Assembly: GCA_001247695.2 (NCBI GenBank)
Contig: LGRX02035087.1
Coordinates: 1 to 64,000, forward strand
From: Cymbomonas tetramitiformis
Taxonomy: Eukaryota; Chlorophyta; Pyramimonadophyceae; Pyramimonadales; Pyramimonadaceae
DNA: 64,000 nucleotides
Direction: 5' to 3'
This document shows, in pieces, positions 25,169-35,869 of this stretch; position 1 is the stretch's first letter, and each line of letters begins with the position of its first letter. Both the position numbers and the translations under genes were made by a program. Below the pieces are notes generated by a model. That model was given only the letters and a program-made list of their open reading frames with translations, did no database searches and was not told the origin of the DNA.

Positions 25169-27352
25169 ATGGTTACTACAACGAATAGAATGACGCGGTC
25201 TCGCGTCCGTAGATTAGAGACGATTTTCGATGATGTGGGTGCGCAGCACTCTGCGACACCACACACACCGCAGCTGCCAGCTCCGACCACCGCAGCTGCG
25301 AGAGAGATTCTTGAGAAATGCCAGCAGTTGGCTCGAGACAATTTTGACAGGAAGGTTGCGAAGGTGGTTGCCACCAAAATTCTCGGAGACAAATCGGAGC
25401 GCTTCGCTGGAACAGAGGCAGACGCAGTGGACATTTTTTCACAACTAATGCATGAGCTTCGAGCACAATTTTTGCTGCAATCCCAGGCGTTTGCTCCCCT
25501 CTTTGACCTGGCTGACATGGCTGTTGAGGCTAGGCATGAGGCGAATGAGCTGCTGCTCTCGGCTCTGACGTTTATGGCTCGGCCTGGCTCGCCTGCTTGT
25601 GATTGGCTTGAGGCCTCTGGGTCCGACGTTCCTGGAGATGGCAAGCGTGCTGCCCTAGAGGTGGTGCGCATGCTCCAGGAACGCTCAGAGCCCTTTGACT
25701 CTTTTGAGTCGCTGCTGGCGGTTCGCATCCCCAGCAGCGGAGATCCTGACCGTGGCATCCGTGAGTTCAATGGCCTGTTGCGGGACGTTCAGCGTTCCCA
25801 CAACTTGCCAGAGGACGCGGTGAAGCGGCAGTTTCTCAAGGCTCTCGGCAATTCGGCTTTGTACCGTGATTTGGCTAATTCCTTGGCTCGGGCTGACCAG
25901 CGGCAGGGCGTGTCTCTTTTGACTATTCAGGCTCGTGTGCGGGAGCAGTTCCGCCACGGCCTGAAAGTCTCTGACACCCCTGTTTCTGCTTTGTCATTCG
26001 GCGATGGCGCGTCTGACCTAGCTGCGGCGTTGTCCAGTCTGCAGAAGCAGCTGGAGCGCATGCAGCAGGACATTCGTGACCTAAAGCGGCAGACGCGGGA
26101 AGGGGCACCGCCTGCGGGCAAGCACCTTACCCGCTCTGCTGCTAAGCATCATCGTGCTGGTGTTAAGCCACTTGGCACCGCTCCTCCTGTCTCTTTTGAC
26201 AAGAAGAGCGGTGCCTTCGTGCCCCACTGCAGAAATGCGGAGTGTGCACAAAGTGGTTTGAAGCACTGGCATGCTGAATGCCCCAACGGCGGTCCTCACT
26301 CTGCCCACTATTGTGGTGCAGTTGAGGACTATGAGACTGACTGCCTGGCTGTTCGTTTCCAGCGGTTCTATGACGCTGGGGATGAGCATGCCTTCGAGTC
26401 GCTCTGCACGATGGAGGGTCGCCCAGAGGTGTGCGAGCTGTCGGCACATTCTTTTGTGACGGCTGAGCCCACATCTCTGCGGCACTTTCAGGATGCGGCG
26501 GCTTCCGCTCAGGATGCGGCAGCTGACGAGGACGGCATGGCTCAGTTTGGTCTGGCCACATTCCACTCGGGTGCACGGGGTTCGATTCCGCCACCACCTG
26601 CGGTTCGGCATCCCTCTGCACTCGTGGCTGGTGGTGTGCCTGCGGCTCATGAACCGCCAGTGGTTATCCCTGGCTCTCTCGGCTTGCCTGGCTCTGTCCC
26701 GTCACTCCAGCTTGGCGACTCTGCACCGGTTCCGCTATTTGCTGGCATGAGGATTGAGGCTTCTGACATTGGCTCTGAAGTCTCTGACGATGACCAAGGC
26801 TCTGACAATGACTCTGACGGCGGGCAGCAAGTGGCTTTTGGCTCCTTCGGCACTCTTGAGCATGACTCTGGCGGGGGAGCATTGCCAGCGGCCGGTGGCA
26901 GTCTGACTCCGGTGTACCGTCCGCGGACTCCGCCGAGCTTTCTCCGATGTGCATTAATGACTTCTGTGCTTTGTTGCTCCTTGCTGGCCAGCGCTACGGC
27001 ATCTCTGGTTACCGTGGGCGGTGGTGACAGGGGCCTGGTTGAGCCCGGAGCCACCGTCCGTCGGTCTACTGGAGATCTCTTTGCTTCGGATCCGCCGCTT
27101 GGTTCTCTGGACATTCGTGATTGGCCGCCAGATGATGGAGTTCTTATGTCTTCTCCTTCAATGCTCAAACCGCCGTGGGATTCTACTTGTTTAAGTTCTT
27201 CGGTGGTTTTATTTGGAATCTTTGCCGTCTTCTGTTACTCTGCTTTCTGCTACGGATCCACCTTGCCCGCTTGGGTCTGGTGGTGCTCAGTTTGTGACAG
27301 GCAACTTACAATTCACTTCGGGATTCTTCTGTGCTTGCATCCCGAGCGCTGA
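25169..27352 (+). CDS. gag: Gag-like protein of element C
   Basis: A 727-residue ORF from ATG 25169; a GTG 57 nt upstream is ignored. The N-terminal third holds an ILGDK..FAGT helical region shared with the gag of F, followed by a PxxAVKRQFLKALG segment. Residues about 290-320 form a probable coiled coil (LAAALSSLQKQLERM). Around 26225-26280 there is a Cys/His cluster of pattern C-x4-C-x6-K-H-W-H-x2-C, a probable zinc knuckle. The rest is Pro/Ser/Gly-rich, with two hydrophobic segments near residues 600 and 690 that are odd for a gag and may be accidental read-through. Expected role: particle assembly and RNA packaging. Confidence 0.75.
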   Translation: MVTTTNRMTRSRVRRLETIFDDVGAQHSATPHTPQLPAPTTAAAREILEKCQQLARDNFDRKVAKVVATKILGDKSERFAGTEADAVDIFSQLMHELRAQFLLQSQAFAPLFDLADMAVEARHEANELLLSALTFMARPGSPACDWLEASGSDVPGDGKRAALEVVRMLQERSEPFDSFESLLAVRIPSSGDPDRGIREFNGLLRDVQRSHNLPEDAVKRQFLKALGNSALYRDLANSLARADQRQGVSLLTIQARVREQFRHGLKVSDTPVSALSFGDGASDLAAALSSLQKQLERMQQDIRDLKRQTREGAPPAGKHLTRSAAKHHRAGVKPLGTAPPVSFDKKSGAFVPHCRNAECAQSGLKHWHAECPNGGPHSAHYCGAVEDYETDCLAVRFQRFYDAGDEHAFESLCTMEGRPEVCELSAHSFVTAEPTSLRHFQDAAASAQDAAADEDGMAQFGLATFHSGARGSIPPPPAVRHPSALVAGGVPAAHEPPVVIPGSLGLPGSVPSLQLGDSAPVPLFAGMRIEASDIGSEVSDDDQGSDNDSDGGQQVAFGSFGTLEHDSGGGALPAAGGSLTPVYRPRTPPSFLRCALMTSVLCCSLLASATASLVTVGGGDRGLVEPGATVRRSTGDLFASDPPLGSLDIRDWPPDDGVLMSSPSMLKPPWDSTCLSSSVVLFGIFAVFCYSAFCYGSTLPAWVWWCSVCDRQLTIHFGILLCLHPER

Positions 27353-27571
27353 ACTCAGCCCTGCTGACCAGCCTCAAAGTGGCTGAGTTTACTTCAATTG
27401 TCCTGGCAGCTTGATTAGCTTTAGCCCAGTAGTGGGATGACCGGGTCAAGACCCCGGCACCCAGCTAGAAGTGATCGGTTTCCACCGAAGTGAATGTTAG
27501 GTGTTTGTTTATTATCTCGTGGCTGTATATCCTGTACCTGCTTTGCTAGGTAGTCACACCCACGGGTGGTG

Positions 27572-27814
27572 TGCTGGACTTCGGGTTTAGGCTTAGTTAT
27601 TATGGGCTCTGACTAGCCCCTAGCCTGACCCTGCTTCCGTATCGTGTCCGTGACATCCTAGCACTGTACTGTACAGTAGTACAGTACAGTAGTACAGTCT
27701 TATTTCACTGTCTGGGTTTCCGAGAGCATAAAGCCTCGGCCAGACACTAGTTAGGTGATTATCAGTTTGATTCTCAGCGAGCTTAGCCGGACAGTAGTAT
27801 CTGTCTTTCTCGCA
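27572..27814 (+). repeat. 3' LTR of element C
   Basis: 243 bp, differing from the 5' copy at roughly six sites. Preceded by CACGGGTGGTG as a candidate polypurine tract. Confidence 0.9.
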
Positions 27815-28353
27815 ATATGTGTTGTGTCAAACTGCTTTGATTATATAATCAAGCAATGTCCTGATATGTTTAAAATAAGAGATATCATTTTGATAAATCT
27901 TAGAGCACAGACCTATGCTCAAAACATATCATAGATTGATAAATATCACTAAAGTGGATAATCCGCTTAAGTTGATAACTCTATATATCATCAGAAAGTA
28001 CATTTACTGCCATGGGTTTAAATCAGTAAAACCCAGAAATGTGATCAACCTCAGATGTTGATATGCAGAATAATTCACTTTTATGCCATGAAATTTGTCA
28101 TGTGCAAAGGTAAAGTGATTTGCAGTGCTTCTGTACTTTGCATTCCACACACACACAGAGATATGTATATATATATATATATAGCCAAAAACGGCCAAAA
28201 TGGGTAAAATCCGTTTGCGATAGATTTGAAAATTGAAAATCGGACCCTATTTTATTTGATAATATGATTTTATACCTATTGAGGTATGAGAAAATCATAA
28301 TGACACATATCATATCTCGTGTAACACCCTAGATAATAGGTGTGGAATATGTA

Positions 28354-28902
28354 CGTAATCACTCACCTTTAAGGAACCTCGACGTTAAGGAACCAGCCAG
28401 CCTTTGGGGGGGGGGTGGGTACCCAAGTTGATGAGAAAAGCTGGCTGGACTTTTTTTCTTATGGAATCACCCTGCGATAAGAAATATGGTGCTGGCTGAC
28501 TATCTTAAGGGGCATTTCATAAAGTTCATATATATTAAGAAATCTGGATTCTGGGAGGGTTGCATTCTTGCTACGAGCGTTTGACTTGACGGCACTAAGA
28601 ATGATGGCCTTCAGTTCTAAATAGTCTGATTCAGATATGATATCATCGGCTAAGTCCTGCTTTAATTCTTTCAACTGTGCACGGCTCTCAGGGTCCATTT
28701 TCTAGGTTTTGAAAATTTTAAGAAATGTGGCTGGCTACGTAAGGATGACACGTGGATGGCTATGGAATGTGCTGGCTGGCTTAAAAGATCGCGGTCACTA
28801 TTCTTAACAGATTCCATAGGCAGGCGGGGGGGGGTACCCAAGTCGATGAGAAAAGCTGGCTGACCTGGAATTTACGGTTTTCTTAAAGGTGAGTGATTAC
28901 TG
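28354..28902. mobile_element. Mariner-type MITE carrying a short ORF, copy 1
   Basis: Flanked by TA and bounded by C(A)GTAATCACTCACCTTTAAG and its reverse complement. It is absent from the same site in B (about 15035), so it is an insertion. Inside are inverted CCAGCCAGC and GCTGGCTGG blocks around a G-run, shared with the element at 62845-63324. The TA target and CAGT-type ends point to Tc1/mariner mobilisation. Confidence 0.8.
28459..28698 (-). CDS. Short ORF inside mariner-type MITE
   Basis: A 79-residue ORF from an ATG. The first 40 residues (MDPESRAQLKELKQDLADD..) form an acidic two-helix pattern reminiscent of SHOCT-type short domains, which is only a resemblance. The other MITE copy (62845-63324) encodes a recognisably similar start on its minus strand, with conserved MD, R, QL, D and KA positions although the DNA has diverged, which argues that this part was once translated. 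Function unknown. Confidence 0.45.
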   Translation of the reverse strand: MDPESRAQLKELKQDLADDIISESDYLELKAIILSAVKSNARSKNATLPESRFLNIYELYEMPLKIVSQHHISYRRVIP

Positions 28903-29598
28903 TAGGGGTATACATATTGGCTGTAACACTAAATCGGTCAAAATGCTGTACGTGTAATATTTTGAAAATTTCGGATTGATTTTTTTTGCTTAAATGAATA
29001 TTTAGCTATCAATAAACAATCCCTGATTTACGCAGCATGTGTAACACCCTGTAACACCCTAAAAATTGAATGTGTGTGTCAGGGGTGCAACATACCTCTT
29101 GAAAACCACGTAACATTCAGTATGGTATTAAATGCAGATTTGCCTAAAAATGGTTGCAAAATATTTATACTGCTTTATTTTTACCTATTTTAGGGTTACT
29201 GATACCATGTAACACCCTAATCACATTATTGGGTATATGGGCCACTGTAACCTAACATGCCCTGAAATGCCACTATATATTCGATAAACTTCGTGTTTGG
29301 CATTAACATATCATGCTGTATTTGACACAGACATGATGATATATCGGGCAACAACCCTAAAACTGTAACAGATGCTTCCTATATGGAATGCATACTATTT
29401 ATGAGGTACAGGCAATTGACAACTGCCTTATATCACACGCTTCCTTGAGGGGGGAAGAAGGTGGATATATATATACCTACCTCATTATTATGTACTACAT
29501 GTATGTAAACATACAGATATACCATATATACATATAAATCACACACACTCAGTTAGTCGATTAGCTGAAGGTATTTTTGTGCTGTGTTTTGTTTTTAG

Positions 29599-30999
29599 AT
29601 GGTTGCACTCGAAGAGGAAGAGCCAGAGATTCCTAATATCGACCCAGATCCATCGACATGTTTTTTCGACATTCTTGGTTCATATGATGCATTCAGCCGG
29701 TTTAAAGTCCCGAAATGGATCGCTGGTTATGCCGACACACAAACCAGATATGACCAGATAGGCTACTATGACAACATCAGTCGTATGAAGCCAGACATGA
29801 GCCGATTTAGGGATCCAGCCAATGAGCCTCAGGAACCAGAAAACGAGTTCACAGAAGATAATCCTCCGATGGTTTTTACAGATCCAGATACAGATTCAGT
29901 CCCAGCACCAGCTCCACCTAGTTTGGTCCCAAAGGTGAAAATGACACCACCTAGGGAATTCAAATCAGGACAGGACGCAGAAGTCTGGTTGGACATGGTG
30001 GACAGATATTTCCAGTTCACCTATCCTGGAGTCAAGGATAAGGACTTGATTACAGTGTTCCTGACTCTATCTTATTCAGAACAACGACAGACACTATTTT
30101 CAAGTCTTGGCACAACAGCCACATGCCACCTATGAAATGGTCAGACAGACATTCCTCAGACAATTTGGTAATCCTCACAAGAGATCGGTAGCCAAGAAAC
30201 ACCTTATGGCACTGTCTCAAGGAACCCAAACCTTTGCAGATTATTTGCGCACATTCACATCACTGGCTTCTCTAGCAGCAGTTGATTTGAACGATGTGCT
30301 AATAAAGGATAGATTTGTCACAAGTATGGATCCAGATCTCCGCAGACAGTTCCAACTCAGATTCCTGACAGAAGAGCAAAGGAACAATCTGTCGTGGCAA
30401 GAAACCACACAGATACTGCTTGATTTGAATTATGTCATTCATTCAAAGCAGTCAGAAACCCTTCACTATCGGGGTCAGAAGGAGCAGTCATCCGGAGGTC
30501 CAGCCAAGAAGGACAAGGACAAAGGACGTGGCCAGAAGCCATATGACAGATCCAACAGAAATCGGAATCAGAATCAGAGTGGCAGCCAGAACTCCAATCA
30601 GAATCGGAACAAGGGAAAAGGTGGAAAAGGCAAGGGCAAAGGAAAAGGAAAATCACAGAATCCTCAGTCTTGCAATCGTTGTGGTCGTGTTGGTCACATC
30701 GAGAAGGATTGTTAATTTGTTATTCCACTAAGACCCCAGATGGAAAGGAGATCAAGGGTAAGCCACCAGCTCAGAGTCCTTTCCAGAACCGGAGACAGCA
30801 GCAGCAGAATCAGGGTGCTAAGGATGGGTCCGGCAAACTCGTCAATACGATCAACACCTTGGTTAAGGAACTGAAGAGTCAGCACAGCATCAATGCAGCA
30901 GTTGCAACTCCAGCTCCAGTTCCAGCTTCAGCTCCAGCTCCTCAGGGAAACTCTCAGGGTACTGCACAGGTACCGGTGTTGAGAGCACCCCGAGGGTAG
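29599..30999 (+). pseudogene. gag: Gag of element A (frameshifted)
   Basis: Starts MVALEEEEP at 29599. An acidic Pro-rich N-terminus is followed by a Ty3-type gag core (PREFKSGQDAEVWLDMVDRYF, then a RQTFLRQFGNPHKR segment) and a basic Gln/Asn-rich stretch ending in a zinc knuckle C-x2-C-x4-H-x4-C (about 30672-30713). The frame changes near 30120 (single base), then just after the knuckle an 8-bp near-duplication (TTGTTAAT/TTGTTATT) creates TAA and another shift. The last part is Gln/Pro-rich. In an intact element it would form the particle and bind RNA. Confidence 0.85.
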
Positions 31000-31640
31000 A
31001 TCAGCCTGAAGATGCCACTGAAGCAAGTGGCCGGGTTGAGAGTATCTCAGAAGAAGTCCTTTCCAGTCTGACATTGCAGTTTCAGCAGATGGACACTCCC
31101 TCAGAGCACATCGCACAGATGCAGTCTCAAACAGCACAGCTGAAATCACAGAAGAAGCTGTTGTTGTACAAAGGGAAAGTATATGGACAGAGTACTCACA
31201 TTTTGGTAGATCCAGGAGCCACATCGTCTTTCATTGACAGACAGTTCGCTGCTCAGCTTGGTATAGCACCCACAGATTCTTCATCATTTTCAGTGGGATT
31301 GGCTGGAGGAAGCCAACTACCATGCACATCCTATCTTCCCAAAGCTACATTTACGCTGGGCAAGTATAAGGATACAGAAGATTTCTACATCATTGACATG
31401 AAACCATTCACTGTCATTCTGGGTCAAGATTGGTTGGAGAGGAGAAATCCACACATTGACGACTTTCAGACCAAAAATCTGACGATCACTAGAAAGCATT
31501 CATCAGGCTCCAGTATTCGCACAGTATTGTCCAGAGTTGAACAGACTCCAGACTCAGATGACCTTCCTGAAATGGAATTGGTCAGCGCCACCACCATGAG
31601 AAAGCACCTTCGTCGTATTCGATCCAGTGGTTCTTTCTCT
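31000..31640 (+). pseudogene. Aspartic protease region of element A
   Basis: In a different frame from the end of gag. It contains the active-site motif VDPGATSSFID (D-P-G-A in place of the usual D-[ST]-G-A) near 31208-31240 and the later FTVILGQDWL segment (about 31410), as in Ty3 proteases. The frame is lost near 31635 before RT. It would process the polyprotein. Confidence 0.8.
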
Positions 31641-34600
31641 CAGAGGTCGACGGTGAACTGGTCTTTACAGCATCAGACACAGACACCACTATGGAAGACC
31701 CCGAGGTCACAGTAGCACGTGATCAGATGAGAGAAGACTTTTCAGACATATTCCAGGAGGATCTTCCAGCTGGTCATAGGCCAGAACGGTTTGAAGGTGG
31801 TTATCATCGAATCAACATTGAACCTGGGCACACGCCACCATCGCAGCCAGTACGTACCATTCCAGTACCCATGATGGAAGAACTCAAACGACAGATCATC
31901 AAATATGTCGACTTGGGTATCCGCCTTCGTCCGTCATCATCTCCATATGGATGTCCTATCATTTTCGCTCCTAAGCCAGGTGGGAAGTGGAGGATGTGCT
32001 GTGATTATCGAGCCCTTAATAACATCACAATTAAGGACACGTATCCATTGCCACCTCACGACACCCTTCTTGAACAGCTAAAAGGTGCACGATGGTTTAG
32101 CAGATTTGACTTCAATCAGTTTTTCCATCAGATCCCTATACATCCAGATGACATTCACAAAACAGCTATTCGCACCAGATACGGTTCCTATGAGTGGACA
32201 GTCATGCCTTTCGGATTGACCAATGCTCCTGCAACAGCTCTACGTGTAGGAAATCGGGCATTCTTCGACTTCATCGATCGGTTCCTTGTCATTTTCATGG
32301 ACGATACCATCGTATACAGTCCGGATTTTGACAGCCACGTGAGTCATGTCCGACAGTTTCTCCAGCGTTGCAGAGAACACCAGTTCTTCATCAGGCCTTC
32401 CAAGGTGGAGTTGTTCGTCAGATCCATAGACTTCATCGAACATCACATCTATGAAGCAGGCTTGTCCATCATCGAAGACATAATCCGAGCAGTTATGGCA
32501 ATTCAGCCTCCAGTGTCTCATGGTCCTACCGTTGGAAAACAGCCTCTACGCCGTATGGCTAAAGATGGCAAGTCATCCCTTCGGTCATTCTTGGGCATGG
32601 TCGGTCAATTCAGGAGATTCATACCAAAGTTCTCCAAAGTTGCCGAGCCACTCAATCGTCTCCTTAAAGATAATGCAGAGTTTGTCTGGGAATCTGAGCA
32701 GCAGCAGGCATTTGATAACCTCAAAAGTGCCATCTGTAACGCTCCAGTATTGCAGCTCCCAGATCAGAAACTGCCATCTATTATGGAGGTCGATGGATCA
32801 GGCACACACGTTGGTCAAGTAATACTCCAGGATCAAGGAAAAGGTATGAAGCCATGTGGTTATCACAGCGTCACTCTATCCGATACACAGAGACGTTGGC
32901 CTATTCCTGAGATCGAGCTATTTGCCATTGTGGAGGGCTTCCGATTCTTTCGCCACATCTTGTTGGGAGCTCCCGAGACCATTGTACGCTCAGATCATCA
33001 GCCACTGGTTTATTTCCAGACCAAATCCACACTGAGCCCCAAACAGGCAAGGTGGTTGGATGAGCTCTCCGAGTACAACTTCCGTATAGAGCATATTGCT
33101 GGCGATAAGAATAAGGTCGCAGATGCACTCACTCGTATCTCTGCACTTTTTGAACTCACTGATTGTCTTCAGCATATGGACATCAGCGAGGTCATGCCAT
33201 CTGCAGATCCTACATTCATTGCTCTTATATCTTCTTCATCAGCTCATCAGCTACACGACATCATTATATCCGAATATGATCGTGATACATTTGCACAGAC
33301 TATTTTGACTAAACTGACATCATCGACTTCATCACAGTCAGTCAGCAGCTACAGCTTCGAGCTCATTCAGGGGTTAATCTATCGTAAGACCATATATGGC
33401 AGACAGCTGTGCATTCCACCAACAGCTAAAGTCCCCACAGATGACGGTGAGATCACACAGCTTCGCCACATTCTCCTTCATGAGTGCCACTCAACCACTA
33501 TTTCTGGTCATGTAGGCAAAAATCGCATGCTTCATCTTCTGCGTAGCCGGTATTATTGGCCAGGAATGACAACGGCAGCCATCAAGTACATTCGGGAGTG
33601 CCCCGTTTGTCAGCGCCAGAAAACGAGGCGACACAAGCCTTATGGTCAGGCACATATACGATATTCCGTGCCTAAGACAAAATGGCTAGATGTATCTCTT
33701 GATTGGATCACTGACCTGCCTATCACCACTAATGGGCACGACAGTATATTTGTGGTGATGTGTCAATTTTCTCATCGATGTCATCTCATTCCCTTCAGCA
33801 TGACCTGGACAGCTCAGCATACTGCTTCATTATATATGCAGCATATCTTCAAGCTCCATGGTCTTCCGAGGAACATCATCTCAGATCGAGACCCCAGATT
33901 CACCTCTACATTCTGGCAAACACTGTGGAAATCTACTGGTACAAGATTGTCTATGACGTCCTCACACCATCCACAGTCGAATGCAGCCAATGAGAGGAGC
34001 CATGCCTTCATCGAGGATATCCTCAGGTACTTTTCAAATTGTTGATTCATGATTCGATTTCACCATCCTCTGGTTTATAAACTGATTAGGTGGTATTTTT
34101 TCATCCACAGGTGTTGTTGCAATGATACTTCAGCCAATTCGTGGGAGGACAAGTTGCCTCTGGTGGAGTTTGCAATTAACAACACAGTTTCTGCATCAAC
34201 TGGTTATTCACCGTTTTATCTCGACTCGATGGCGCAACCACTTTCGCCTCATGACCTGGTAATCATTATTCCGCCAGAAGCTCCTGTTCCAATACAAAGA
34301 GCTATTCGAGATCATTTTGACCAGTACTCGGCTGTTCATGCCAACGCGGTAGACAACATTTCCCGAGCAGCAGAAATTAGCCAAGCCAGATTCAATAAGA
34401 CTCACATGCCTCGGCAGTTTGCAGTTGGGCAGAAAGTTCTTTTACGGACCGAGCTTATTCAATGGACTGGTTTGACAGAGGCCGGCAGACACTTTAAGCA
34501 GCCATATATTGGGCCGTTCATCATTTCCAAAGTGCTTAGCCATGGGCGTGCATACGAGTTAGATTTCGGAAACCTCGATATCCGTATTCATCCGGTACAG

Positions 34601-34840
34601 CCTGTATCCAGATCAGAGCTGTACAATGACTCGATCCAAGCACCTTTGCCTCTGCCACAGATGATCACCGAAGAAGGGCAACCACTATTTGAGATATCAC
34701 ATATACTCTCGGATAAGTTCACTAGAGGTGTCAAGTACTATTTAGTGCGATATGCAGGCTACGGCCCTGAGCATGACACCTGGGTCAAAGCCACAGAGCT
34801 GACCAATGCAGCAGACATAATAGCTGCCTATGAAGGCTAA
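31641..34840 (+). pseudogene. pol: Pol of element A: RT, RNase H, integrase, chromodomain (with intron)
   Basis: RT (about 31900-32450): RMCCDYRALN, SRFDFNQFFHQI and the catalytic FMDD at about 32295. RNase H (32790-33130): EVDGSG, EIELFAIVEG, SDHQPL, DKNKVADALTR. Integrase: H-H-C-C zinc finger (33481-33612), catalytic D in SLDWITD, D in SDRDPRF and E in NER (about 33990), then the IGPF module (about 34507) and a C-terminal chromodomain (about 34690-34840; YYLVRYAGYG..TW). The chromodomain places A among the chromoviruses and probably directs integration to chromatin. A stop at 34043 lies within an apparent 84-bp intron; the frame is shared on both sides. The upstream frameshifts make the whole gene probably non-functional. 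Confidence 0.9.
34027..34110 (+). other. Apparent spliceosomal intron in integrase
   Basis: 84 bp starting GTACTTTT and ending TTTTTTCATCCACAG, with ACTGAT about 26 nt before the end as a branch-site candidate. It contains an in-frame TGA. Joining the flanks gives ILR|CCCND..WEDKLPLVEF, which matches the continuous integrase sequence expected for Ty3 elements (ILR-C-x-ND-x-W-LPLVEF). Confidence 0.7.
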
Positions 34841-35869
34841 ACATTATATTAAGCCTCATGCCCTTGCTTCTTGTAATATATACTAATACATGTCGATCAT
34901 CTATATACCTTGCTCTTAATGTTTTATCATTATGTTGCATAAAAGCAGGAAATTGATCCTTCCTTGCTAAAGGTGTAGTGAGCCTTGTACAAATCATACC
35001 CTTGAACAGATACGCACATGCGAGATATCATATCTGTGGATAAATAAAAACTGCTAAATGCTACCTTTGCCAAAGCCGTGGTTTGTCATCGGATTTGTTG
35101 GCCAGTCATCCGAAGCTACCGGAGATATCGACTGAGGTAGACGGAGTTGTGATCCTAAGTTGTGCTTGACAAACATAACTAAATAAATTTCACATTAGTA
35201 CGTGGCGAATCCATTCTCACTCATCGCGATAGATGTTCGTCAAAGCGTGCGTACTGGACCATATTAGAGTGAGCAGACCGGGTAAGGATTATAAGTCCAA
35301 TCCCGTTAAGCAGGGCCACTCTCTTTGCAATAAAACAAGCCCCCGGTGAAATAACTCCGGAAACAAACACGGGCTCCCCGTTGCCACCTATGATCCTCCA
35401 AAGTAGCTTAAGGAGGGGAGGAAGGGTTGGGTGCATTATATCAGGCCGAGAATCGTTCGATTATAAATTGTTAAATCGTGGGATCATCGTTCGCAAAGCA
35501 ACGACGGCTAGCGCAAATAATCCGTAACGTACACTTCGGATGCTTTGAATCGTCACTCTGACGCACGATACGTGTGGATCAATCAGTAATCCAGCGTCAA
35601 TCTGTATCACGAAACGCAATTCATTGAACCTTGAAACGTCACTCTGAAATACGATACGAACTTCAAAGGGGCTACATCCTAAGAACTGTAAGGTGAGGGA
35701 CTAAAGTGGACTCAGTTCCCCCCAATAACCTAAAAGCACCATGAGGGACGCCTCAAATCGGTGTAAGAGACTGGTACCAGCAAGAAGCGACAACAACAAA
35801 CTAAGACATCATAGACATATACAAAGGTATGCCCGTTGTGAGGTCACAACTCTTTTAAGAGGGGAGATC
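34841..35869 (+). other. 3' untranslated region and polypurine tract of A
   Basis: Collinear with 20580-21538 of B. Ends AAGAGGGGAGATC directly before the LTR, the expected plus-strand primer. No ORF is supported. Confidence 0.8.

Larger units (their letters stand above)
24491..27814 (+). mobile_element. Gag-only LTR retrotransposon C
   Basis: 3.3 kb with 242/243-bp LTRs (24491-24732 and 27572-27814; TGCTGGAC to CTCGCA) and an exact 5-bp TSD ATATG (24486-24490, 27815-27819). The matching place in element B is uninterrupted. The only long ORF is a gag-like protein; there is no protease, RT or integrase. This is the TR-GAG type of non-autonomous element. It is related in gag to F, the outermost element of the same nest. 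Confidence 0.9.
27820..29598 (+). promoter_or_regulatory. Leader of element A, last part, with splice-acceptor-like end
   Basis: Collinear with 14520-15700 of element B apart from the MITE at 28354-28902. Contains one GGGCAACAACCC 22-mer (29345) and the CTTCCTTGAGGGGGGAAG motif (about 29443). It ends in a T-rich tract and AG immediately before the gag ATG at 29599, which looks like a 3' splice site. Confidence 0.6.

Noticed and set aside
25144..27168. Minus-strand frames of 150-208 residues opposite the C gag
   Set aside because: Shadows of the gag ORF in codon-biased DNA.
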